Positions 8,701 to 14,857 of a stretch of DNA of 16,622 nt are shown here, piece after piece. The notes below the pieces were generated by a model. It was not told the DNA's origin, searched no databases, and saw nothing but the letters and a program-made list of their open reading frames with translations. This stretch comes from an uncultured Bacteroidia bacterium. GTDB taxonomy: Bacteria > Bacteroidota > Bacteroidia > Bacteroidales > Prolixibacteraceae. Within the stretch, counting starts at the first letter, position 1. Every line of letters begins with the position of its first letter. Location of the stretch: positions 1-16,622 of the forward strand of contig CAIOOC010000655.1 in assembly GCA_903859795.1 (NCBI GenBank), written 5' to 3'. Both the position numbers and the translations under genes were made by a program.

Positions 8701-11700
8701 CCTGAAAGTTGGTCTTCACTTACCCAATTACAGGTTATATACCTGGGTGGAAATCAGCTTACCGGAGTACTACCGTCGAGCTGGTCTGCTCTGACTAATT
8801 TAAATAATCTGGTACTTGAAACCAATCAATTTACAGGTACCATTCCTGATAGTTGGTCAGCTTTGATAAACTTAAATGCGATAGGACTTTCCAACAATCA
8901 ACTTACGGGCTTACTTCCAGCCAGTTGGTCAGCTTTTTCAAATTTACAGGTATTAATGTTACATCATAATAAATTTACAGGAACATTACCAGATAGTTGG
9001 GCAACTCTCACTAAACTAACCCAGATTGTGCTTGATAATAATCAATTGAACGGTTCTCTTCCCGCAAGTTGGTCGGCATTAGTCAATTTGTTCGGATTAT
9101 CGCTTGGTTCAAATCGATTTACTGGTACCCTACCTGATGAATGGAAAACACTTACTAAATTAATATATTTAACGCTTTACAATAATCAGCTGACAGGCAT
9201 ATTACCTGATAGCTGGGCATCACTTGTAAATTTGACCGATTTGACTCTTTTCCAAAACCAACTTTCAGGTTCTCTCCCATCGAATTGGTCAAACCTTGTC
9301 AATTTGCAGACTTTATGGCTTCATAATAATAAATTAACTGGTACTCTACCTGATGCCTGGGCAACTCTTACGAAACTAACTCAACTAACAGTTTCAGATA
9401 ATCAACTTACTGGTACAATACCGGTAAATTGGGCTGGTTTAATTAATTTGGAGAGTCTGGGAATAATGAATAATCAAATTTCAGGTTTGCCATTATTATC
9501 TGCTTTAACCAAGCTAAAATATTTAGATGCTGGGAATAATTTACTTGATTTTGGATCTATTGAGCCAAATATCGGAGTACCCCAAAGCAATTTTAGTTAT
9601 ACACCCCAGGCAAATGTAGGTCAACAAGCAATAATAATTAAGAATTTAGGTGATCAGTTCAGTACCATTGTCACTGTTGGTGGCTCACATAATAAGTACC
9701 AATGGTATAAAAACGGGAGTCTAATTCCAGGGGCTACAGGAACAACTTTTACGATTTCGTCGGTTGCTTTAGCAGATGCAGGAGATTACACTTGTCAGAT
9801 TACAAATACTGTAGCAACTCAGCTTACCTTAACAAGCAACCCGATAACCCTTCAGATTGGGACTCTGACATTTGATACAAATTCCGATTCATTGGCGCTT
9901 GTCGCACTTTATAAACAGTGCAACGGTGTAAACTGGACCAAACAAACGAACTGGCTAACGGGACCTCTGAGTACCTGGCAAGGGGTCACGCTGGCAAACG
10001 GGCGGGTAACTGAGTTGGACTTGGGAGATCCATATATTTCTGTGGGTCTGACGGGTCCACTGCCTTCCGAATTATCAAATCTGACTGAGATAACTTCAAT
10101 AAATCTTGATAACAATAAACTTACTGGCAATCTTCCGGATAGTTGGTCAACTCTGGTAAAATTACAGGATCTCAGGCTTGGCGTTAATCAGTTTATCGGG
10201 AATATTCCTTCCAATTGGTCTTCACTCGTTCAATTACAGGTGCTGGACCTTGGAAATAATCAACTTACAGGGAGTTTGCCCCAAAGCTGGGCGGCCCTTA
10301 TGAATTTGATTCAATTAAACCTCAGCGCGAATCACCTTTCCGGTAGTCTCCCGGAAAATTGGGCAGTATTGGTAAACATGCAGCAATTATGGCTTGGGAA
10401 CAATCAGCTTACAGGTTCATTACCTTCAAGCTGGAAAGCGCTGGTGAATCTTAAAGGATTACTTCTTTATTACAATCAACTTATCGGTTCTCTTCCAGAA
10501 AGCTGGTCGGCTTTGGTAAATTTGAGCTCTTTAATCCTAAACAACAATCAGTTTACGGGAAATCTTCCGGTCGGATGGAGTACGCTGGTAAATTTAACAG
10601 AGTTATACCTTAATTCAAATAAACTCACAGGTCCGCTTCCGAATAGTTGGTCAGCATTTGTTAATATACAGCATTTACATTTGGATAACAATCAACTTTC
10701 CGGCAATATGCCCGATAGCTGGTTAGCCATGGTGAATCTGACTCAATTAAGCCTTTCTAATAATCAACTTTCAGGAATTCCAATATTGTCAACGCTGACT
10801 AAACTGAACAATCTTTCTGTTCAAAATAATGTATTGGATTTTGGCCCGATCGAGCCCAACGTTCCTGTTTTAACAGGGACTTTCAGCTACTCTCCACAGG
10901 CTTTTGTCAGCCAGGTTGCAACACTTATCAGGAATCTAGGTGAGGAATTCCGAATTTCTGTTAATGTTGGTGGCCAAAGTAATAAATATCAATGGTATAA
11001 AAATGGGACTGCAATTCCAGGTGCGACCTCAAAAGAGTTTCTCATTTCTTCTGTGACTGCTGCTGATGCAGCGATTTATACATGCCAGATTACAAATACG
11101 GTTGCAACAAAATTGATATTATCCAGTAATCCCATAACCCTTCAAATCGGGGCTTCAGGCCCAGTGGCAAATGCAGGAAGTGATCAAACTGTTAGTATGG
11201 GCTCACCAGTTATTCTGGATAGTTCCGGATCATCGCATGATGCAGGAAAAACTTTAACTTTTAAATGGACAGCTCCCCCGGGTATCTTGCTGAGTTCAAC
11301 ATCAGCTGTAAAACCAACCTTTATTGCTCCTCAAGTGACAACCGATACAAATTACAATTTCACTTTGGTTGTCAATGATGGAACCTCCGATTCTTCGGCA
11401 GATCAGGTGATAATAACAGTAAAATTTGTCAATGGTGTACCATTGGCCAATGCCGGTACTGACCAGTCTGTAAGTGAAGGCACGAAGGTGACTCTTGATG
11501 GATCAGCATCAACAGACCCAGATGGAAATACAATTACCTACAAGTGGGATGGCCCACCCGGGATAACACTAAGTTCTGTTACTTCCACAAATCCAACATT
11601 TCAGGCGCCTGCAGTAAGCTCGAAGACCGATTATACCTTTTCGCTCGTTGTTAACGACGGCATTGCAGATTCACCATCGGTAACGGTTGTAGTTTCAGTA

Positions 11701-12231
11701 TTGCCAGGCAATTTGAATCCCTGTGATGTAGAACCGATTCCAGATCTATATCTGGACATCAACTACAAGCCAGACCACCTGGATATCAGGCACAAACTGC
11801 TGACTTGCGCAATTCCGTTCCACCCTGATCTGACTTATGATTGGGATATGGGAGATGGTACGACTGATTATCGAACAGTTATCCAACATACCTACCCTAT
11901 CTCAAATGATGTTATGAGTTATACATTATCACTCACTGTAACCAACAGTGTAGGCTGTTCCAGGACTACTTCCAGAATAATTGAAGTAATTCCATTTATC
12001 CCTAATGTTTTTTCGCCAAACGGAGACGGGACAAATGATATTTTTATGCCAAAGGTTAAATTAAAGATCTTTGACCGGTATGGTACAATTTTTTATGATG
12101 GCACTGATGGTTGGGATGGAACTTATAAAGGGAAATCTGTTGAACCGGATACTTACTTTTATTCCATTGAATATAGCGATTGGAAGGATAAAGTGCAGAC
12201 CCGAAGAGGTTTTATTACATTGGTGAAATGA
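5743..12231 (+). CDS. Giant LRR/Ig/PKD surface protein with type B type IX secretion signal
   Basis: A 2162-residue predicted cell-surface or secreted protein, most likely an adhesin or binding scaffold; no catalytic domain is visible. A Sec signal peptide (MKKHALSVLIVFLSIYTGIA) is followed by four consecutive modules starting near residues 44, 474, 880 and 1382. Each has an N-terminal cap (DSLALVALY, NW, TWQGV, GRV), then 11, 10, 14 and 11 plant-type leucine-rich repeats of about 24 residues (LTGSLPDSWSALVNL), then an Ig-like domain ending in YTCQITNTVAT and LQIG. Next come two similar PKD/cadherin-like domains (1807-1895, 1900-1986; both with NAGxDQ), a more diverged PKD-like domain (about 1992-2082; WDMGDG) and a gliding-motility-associated C-terminal domain (about 2083-2162; PNVFSPNGDGTND), the type B T9SS sorting signal. 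An in-frame TAG at 5719-5721 makes ATG 5743 the earliest start. The next gene follows after 11 bp. Domain and export calls are firm; the ligand is unknown. Confidence 0.92.
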   Translation: MKKHALSVLIVFLSIYTGIAVNGLQSPISTSSRLVTLNSPSDLDSLALVALYNQCNGVNWTKQTNWLKGPLSTWQGVIVENGRVVGLDQGDQVNSVGIIGPLPAEMVNLTEIRQLNFSNNAIAGNLPDSWSALVKLEDLRLIGDQITGSLPDSWSAMVNLKVLLLGLNQLSGTLPSSWSSLQNLYTLILSFNNLTGTLPDSWSVLTKFEAVDLSNNQLSGVLPDSWKSLINLNLLGLSNNKISGPLPESWSAFSKLYTLQLGGNQLTGSLPASWSTFVNLEILSLQENKLSGPLPESWSVLSNMVLLDLSKNQISGVFPSSWTSFVNLKSLKLNGNQISGLPSFKPFTQLNELFVQDNLLDFGSVEPKIGVPIGTFNYSPQALIGQSATLTRNAGSEFRISFPVGGQNNKYQWFKNGVLIPGANGTEYIINAVSLGDAGDYTCQITNTVATQLTLTSNPITLQIGNQIFDTVSDSLALVALYKQCNGLNWTKQTNWLKGNLNTWQGVTVENGRVVGLDLGDQNNSVGLIGQLPYDLSNLNEIRNLSFWNNKLTGTLSDSWTAFTKLQLLNLSGNQFSGTLPGSWSALVSLSELILSNNQFTGNLPESWSALSSLTLVLIFSNQLSGSLPDSWSKLSNLTNLQLAYNKLTGPLPVSWSALKNLTWLVLGGNLLTGNIPDSWNALVNMEGLWLYDNKLTGNLPSGWSAFAHLSSLMLGSNQFTGAIPQSWQSLTNLQQLYLNDNQISSVPSFSALTNLNELLVNNNMLDFGSIEPNVGIPISTFYYSPQAPVGQPSIIIKNLGDQFSTSVTVGGQHNKYQWYKNGSLIPGATGTTFTISSVTLADTGDYTCQITNTVATQLTLTSNPVTLQIGSLTFDTNSDSLALVALYKQCNGVNWSKQKNWLTGRLNTWQGVTVENGRVIILDLGDQTTSVGLTGQLPAELANLTEIKTLNLSSNQLTGALPVSWISLVNLQQLFLGFNQFTGPLPESWSSLTQLQVIYLGGNQLTGVLPSSWSALTNLNNLVLETNQFTGTIPDSWSALINLNAIGLSNNQLTGLLPASWSAFSNLQVLMLHHNKFTGTLPDSWATLTKLTQIVLDNNQLNGSLPASWSALVNLFGLSLGSNRFTGTLPDEWKTLTKLIYLTLYNNQLTGILPDSWASLVNLTDLTLFQNQLSGSLPSNWSNLVNLQTLWLHNNKLTGTLPDAWATLTKLTQLTVSDNQLTGTIPVNWAGLINLESLGIMNNQISGLPLLSALTKLKYLDAGNNLLDFGSIEPNIGVPQSNFSYTPQANVGQQAIIIKNLGDQFSTIVTVGGSHNKYQWYKNGSLIPGATGTTFTISSVALADAGDYTCQITNTVATQLTLTSNPITLQIGTLTFDTNSDSLALVALYKQCNGVNWTKQTNWLTGPLSTWQGVTLANGRVTELDLGDPYISVGLTGPLPSELSNLTEITSINLDNNKLTGNLPDSWSTLVKLQDLRLGVNQFIGNIPSNWSSLVQLQVLDLGNNQLTGSLPQSWAALMNLIQLNLSANHLSGSLPENWAVLVNMQQLWLGNNQLTGSLPSSWKALVNLKGLLLYYNQLIGSLPESWSALVNLSSLILNNNQFTGNLPVGWSTLVNLTELYLNSNKLTGPLPNSWSAFVNIQHLHLDNNQLSGNMPDSWLAMVNLTQLSLSNNQLSGIPILSTLTKLNNLSVQNNVLDFGPIEPNVPVLTGTFSYSPQAFVSQVATLIRNLGEEFRISVNVGGQSNKYQWYKNGTAIPGATSKEFLISSVTAADAAIYTCQITNTVATKLILSSNPITLQIGASGPVANAGSDQTVSMGSPVILDSSGSSHDAGKTLTFKWTAPPGILLSSTSAVKPTFIAPQVTTDTNYNFTLVVNDGTSDSSADQVIITVKFVNGVPLANAGTDQSVSEGTKVTLDGSASTDPDGNTITYKWDGPPGITLSSVTSTNPTFQAPAVSSKTDYTFSLVVNDGIADSPSVTVVVSVLPGNLNPCDVEPIPDLYLDINYKPDHLDIRHKLLTCAIPFHPDLTYDWDMGDGTTDYRTVIQHTYPISNDVMSYTLSLTVTNSVGCSRTTSRIIEVIPFIPNVFSPNGDGTNDIFMPKVKLKIFDRYGTIFYDGTDGWDGTYKGKSVEPDTYFYSIEYSDWKDKVQTRRGFITLVK
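5872..7137 (+). repeat. Module 1 of the giant protein: cap, 11 LRRs, Ig-like domain
   Basis: Residues 44-465 of the giant protein. The cap (44-95) contains Cys55, the LRRs run 96-372 and the Ig-like domain about 373-465 with Cys443. LRR 1 is 26 residues and lacks Trp (PAEM); LRRs 2-10 are exactly 24 residues each with Trp in the PxxW position; LRR 11 is a shortened C-terminal repeat ending LDFGSVEP. In cap (PLSTWQGV) and Ig (ATLxRNxGxEFRIS) it resembles module 4 most, and it has the same length as that module. Confidence 0.85.
7162..8355 (+). repeat. Module 2 of the giant protein: cap, 10 LRRs, Ig-like domain
   Basis: Residues 474-871. Same order as module 1 but one 24-residue LRR shorter. 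Cysteines are Cys485 in the cap and Cys849 in the Ig domain. One repeat has LSDSW instead of LPDSW. The cap (LNTWQGV) and Ig (IIIKNLGDQFST) group it with module 3. Confidence 0.85.
8182..8384 (+). repeat. Near-identical 203-bp repeat, copy A (end of module 2 into cap 3)
   Basis: This stretch covers the second half of the Ig-like domain of module 2 and the first residues of the module 3 cap. By direct reading it matches 9688-9890, with substitutions only at 8260, 8272, 8338 and 8357 (199 of 203 identical). The offset is 1506 bp, exactly one module length. Flanking DNA is visibly more diverged, which points to recent gene conversion or duplication. Confidence 0.9.
8380..9861 (+). repeat. Module 3 of the giant protein: cap, 14 LRRs, Ig-like domain
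   Basis: Residues 880-1373, the longest module. Four more 24-residue LRRs than module 2 account exactly for its extra 96 residues. Cysteines are Cys891 (cap) and Cys1351 (Ig). Several LRRs (7, 9 and 12) share a TLTKL pattern not common elsewhere in the protein, suggesting that local repeat duplication produced the expansion. Confidence 0.85.
9688..9890 (+). repeat. Near-identical 203-bp repeat, copy B (end of module 3 into cap 4)
   Basis: Partner of 8182-8384. The identity stops right after the GATTC encoding Asp-Ser at the start of the module 4 cap. Beyond it, synonymous and non-synonymous changes are frequent. Confidence 0.9.
9886..11151 (+). repeat. Module 4 of the giant protein: cap, 11 LRRs, Ig-like domain
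   Basis: Residues 1382-1803, the same length as module 1 (422 residues) and closest to it in cap and Ig sequence. Cysteines are Cys1393 and Cys1781. The Ig-like domain has DAAIYTC where the other three modules have GDYTC. It leads directly into the first PKD-like domain at residue 1807. Confidence 0.85.
11989..12228 (+). other. Type B T9SS C-terminal sorting domain (gliding motility-associated, CHU_C type)
   Basis: Residues 2083-2162 of the giant protein. It contains NVFSPNGDGTNDIF, then LKIFDRYGTIFY, GWDGTYKGK, PDTYFYSIEY and the terminal GFITLVK. These are the hallmarks of the family found at the C-terminus of SprB-like type IX secretion cargo. The segment between NDIF and the IFDRYG strand is shorter than in most members I know. 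Confidence 0.9.
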
Positions 12232-12242
12232 ATTTAAGATAA

Positions 12243-13196
12243 ATGAGACGAATAATCGCCATATTGTTTTTAATCATAAATATATTTTCAGGTCTGAACG
12301 CACTGGCTCAGGCCGATATCAGTATGGCTACACATTGGTACAACCGGGCAAATTACAATCCCGCATCCATTGTCCGGACTGAATATATCTACCTTTTTTC
12401 CAACATCCGTCAGCAATGGCTTGGTGTTGAAGGTGCTCCCAGAGTTTTCAATGTACAGGCATCCGGATATATTAACAGTATCCATTCAGCATTTGGACTG
12501 TCGTTAGTGGGTGAGAAGATCGGGGTAATGCAGGTCTATAATCCAATGGTGACATATGCGTACAGAATATCAAACAACATGGACTGGTCACTGGCAATGG
12601 GGCTTTCTGCGGGGGTTTTTAGCCGATTATCTAACGGTTCACAATTTGAAGCGGTAACTCCTGTTGACCCGGCAATCCCTTATGGAAAAGATATTTATCA
12701 GGAGCCCGATGCCAATTTAGGTTTTGAATTTCAGTCCACCTACTTTATTTGCAGTCTTTCCTCTACGCATATCCTTTCAATTAACAAATCAAGTAGTACT
12801 TTCCTAAACACAAATCATAGGTACGGCTCGCTCATCTATAAAAATTCAGATCCGGAGATGTTTAATTATCATGTCGGAGTGCAGTTTGTAAACCGAAATA
12901 ACCTAACAGTAGTCGAAGGAAATCTGAATATCCGTTTTAAACGTATTACATTATTGCAGTCGGGGCCAAGAGAAAGTTTCGACCTCGGATTTACTTATCG
13001 CTCCTCACACCAGATGACACTGTTGTTTGCTGTAAATGTAACTTCGAATATGAGGGTAGGTTACGCATATGATCAAAGTTTTAATATTGGATACAATTCA
13101 AATGGCACCCACGAACTGATGATCGAGTACCGTATTCCTTTCAGAGCCGCTTCAACACATGGGCTGTTTGAAAACCAGGAATACTGGTATCACTAG
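12243..13196 (+). CDS. PorP/SprF-family type IX secretion outer-membrane protein
   Basis: A 317-residue predicted outer-membrane beta-barrel protein. A signal peptide (MRRIIAILFLIINIFSGLNALA) probably ends after Ala22. The family pattern follows: a short N-terminal WYNRANYNPAS region (NPA at 39-41), then RQQWLGVEGAP (56-66), then repeated amphipathic strands such as HSAFGLSLVGEKIG and the C-terminal HELMIEYRIPF. PorP/SprF proteins work with the type IX secretion machinery. SprF of Flavobacterium johnsoniae is needed for secretion and surface attachment of SprB, a type B cargo protein. Here the gene starts 11 bp after the stop of a type B cargo gene, so co-transcription and a dedicated pairing are likely. 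No C-terminal OmpA-like or TPR extension is present. No terminator stands out in the gap before the convergent gene at 13305. Confidence 0.88.
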   Translation: MRRIIAILFLIINIFSGLNALAQADISMATHWYNRANYNPASIVRTEYIYLFSNIRQQWLGVEGAPRVFNVQASGYINSIHSAFGLSLVGEKIGVMQVYNPMVTYAYRISNNMDWSLAMGLSAGVFSRLSNGSQFEAVTPVDPAIPYGKDIYQEPDANLGFEFQSTYFICSLSSTHILSINKSSSTFLNTNHRYGSLIYKNSDPEMFNYHVGVQFVNRNNLTVVEGNLNIRFKRITLLQSGPRESFDLGFTYRSSHQMTLLFAVNVTSNMRVGYAYDQSFNIGYNSNGTHELMIEYRIPFRAASTHGLFENQEYWYH

Positions 13197-13304
13197 ACCC
13201 CGTTATGAGATGAAGCAGGCACTATTAAGTTACTGTAAAAGAAACGAATAGATCATATAACATTGTAGCTAAATATCAAATAATTTCCCTTTTGATGAAG
13301 GATT

Positions 13305-14648
13305 TTATTTCAGGCGTAACCTATATTTTTTACTGATTCCCTCGAGCATCAAGGTAACAAGGGTACAGCTCATCCCAAGATAATCGACACCCAAACCTTT
13401 ACCTGTTTGGGAATCATACCTTTCGTTAACACCATTCTTTATGGCATTGGAGATTAAAGTATCAGCAATAGTTGCTGCCAATTCATCATAACCATAATCC
13501 TTAAGCCCCCTGACTATCTGATAGGTAGATGCAGGCCAAACATCTCCCCTCCAAAACCCTCCGGATTGATATCTCGGGTCATCCTGAGGTATTGTCGGGA
13601 CTGTCAACGGAGTTTGCCAACCCTTTAATGATATAACAGACACCATACGTTTAGCCATTGCATTAGTCGGAATTCCGGCATAGAGCGGCATCCAGCAGCC
13701 AACGCTGGTTTCTTTGATTTTCTCAAGTGAATCGCGATGAACTGCCAGGAAGAGTCCAGATTCATCGTCCCACATATATCTGCGCATAGCCTCAACACTA
13801 CTTTTTATTCTAATCTCTCTGCGCTTTGCCAACTTTTCATCTCCAATGATACGGGCTAAGCGGACCAGACATTTTTCCGCCATGACAAGATAAGCGGTAT
13901 TCCCTGTGACTAAAACATCTCCATACCACGCCCCTTCCTTATCTGTTTTTCTTGTGGGATGTGTTGTAAGTTTTAAATGATCCAATGTCCCGTCAAAATC
14001 GTAAGTTTCAAAGCGCGCATGCTGCACAATGCCGCTATATGACCCGACACCCACCATTCCAACATTTGTCACATCCCGTTCACGCCAATACCATTCGTGA
14101 AATGCCTCAAGCGATTTTATGTTTTCCCGGATTAATTCAATATCATGATTCCGTTTGTAGATCTGCTCAAGTCCCCATGCCAAAATTGGAATCTGAGAAT
14201 AAGCCGGATAAGCCGCCCAGTTATCTTTGTTGTTGGGTTCAATCATGCAAGGAATCATGTCGTGGGCATATTCAGGCATTACATTGTTCCACCTTACCTG
14301 GAAATCGCGGTAATTTTGAAAAACCTCATGCATCACCCCTTTTTGCTCTGGAAAGATACTCAGCAAATCAGTTACAAACATGGTATCCCAGATCCATTGA
14401 CCCATATAGCCACCTCCGGGTGCTATCCACTGATGTTCAAGAGTTCCCCTTGGTTGCATTACCTTATGAAAAATGCATTTATCAAAAACTTTTTCGGCAA
14501 GAACGATAACCTCCTCATTATCCCAGATGAAATAATCCCTGATATTAATCCCGGTATCCCTGCCTGCGAGTAACTTTTCCCACATCAACGGGGAGATTAA
14601 CGCAGCAAGTGAAAGTGATGCAGTTTTCAAAAATGAATTTCTATTCAT
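13305..14648 (-). CDS. Exported GH63-like (alpha/alpha)6-barrel glycoside hydrolase
   Basis: A 447-residue enzyme resembling the catalytic barrel of GH63 and related MGH1-type alpha-glucosidases/trehalases. Recognisable motifs are QWIWDTMF (84-91, Asp88), the substrate-groove GGFWRGDVWPAS (363-374) and NERYDSQTGKGLG (408-420), where Glu409 is the likely general base by analogy with GH63. The usual acid segment (ESGxDNSPR in many relatives) is replaced by FETYDFDGTLDH (213-224), so the acid could be Asp217, Asp219 or Asp223. An N-terminal hydrophobic signal is present. MNRNSFLKTASLSLAAL resembles the RRxFLK Tat motif of this phylum with the second Arg changed to Asn, so Sec export is more likely. 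It is divergent from the GH51 gene with a shared regulatory region. The exact substrate (alpha-glucan, trehalose-like or another alpha-linked sugar) cannot be told from sequence. Confidence 0.8.
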   Translation of the reverse strand: MNRNSFLKTASLSLAALISPLMWEKLLAGRDTGINIRDYFIWDNEEVIVLAEKVFDKCIFHKVMQPRGTLEHQWIAPGGGYMGQWIWDTMFVTDLLSIFPEQKGVMHEVFQNYRDFQVRWNNVMPEYAHDMIPCMIEPNNKDNWAAYPAYSQIPILAWGLEQIYKRNHDIELIRENIKSLEAFHEWYWRERDVTNVGMVGVGSYSGIVQHARFETYDFDGTLDHLKLTTHPTRKTDKEGAWYGDVLVTGNTAYLVMAEKCLVRLARIIGDEKLAKRREIRIKSSVEAMRRYMWDDESGLFLAVHRDSLEKIKETSVGCWMPLYAGIPTNAMAKRMVSVISLKGWQTPLTVPTIPQDDPRYQSGGFWRGDVWPASTYQIVRGLKDYGYDELAATIADTLISNAIKNGVNERYDSQTGKGLGVDYLGMSCTLVTLMLEGISKKYRLRLK

Positions 14649-14688
14649 CGGCTGGCCTGTTAGATTGACAATAAAATAATGTTACCGA

Positions 14689-14721
14689 AAGTAATCAAAA
14701 TATGCTTAATTTTGATTACTT
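14689..14721. promoter_or_regulatory. Perfect inverted repeat, candidate operator shared by two divergent glycosidase genes
   Basis: AAGTAATCAAAAT at 14689-14701 and its exact reverse complement ATTTTGATTACTT at 14709-14721 flank the 7-nt spacer ATGCTTA. It lies 41 bp upstream of the GH63-like start and 137 bp upstream of the GH51 start. The right half also contains TAATTTTG (14707-14714), a match to the TAnnTTTG -7 element pointing at the GH51 gene. The size and two-fold symmetry suit a dimeric repressor or activator. No T run or GC-rich stem suggests a terminator. No regulator gene is visible in the window. Confidence 0.55.
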
Positions 14722-14857
14722 GACATGTCTTTATTCGACTTTAGAACGGCATGATTTTAAATAAAACCGATGAATAAGCAATGCCAGATGAACAGGAATA
14801 TCAATTGTTTATCGGATTTTGCAATAATGGAAACCTTTACCCAGTTGAATTACAAGG

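Noticed and set aside
5872..9894. Asp-Ser-Leu at the start of each cap as a Bacteroidota O-glycosylation site
   Set aside because: It fits the D(S/T)(A/I/L/V/M/T) motif, but the residues are also part of the conserved cap consensus, so the match is not independent evidence.
7608..10130. Three minus-strand frames of 68-95 residues within the LRR gene
   Set aside because: Two of them recur at the same place in successive modules (cap region), so they reflect the repeated sense sequence and not real genes.
13275..13296. ATCAAA/TTTGAT hairpin between the convergent PorP and GH63-like genes
   Set aside because: The 6-bp AT-rich stem with a 10-nt loop is too weak to call a terminator.
13985..14573. 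Two plus-strand frames of 174 and 142 residues
   Set aside because: Both are antisense to the GH63-like gene, which has clear family motifs; their translations look like frame-shifted noise.
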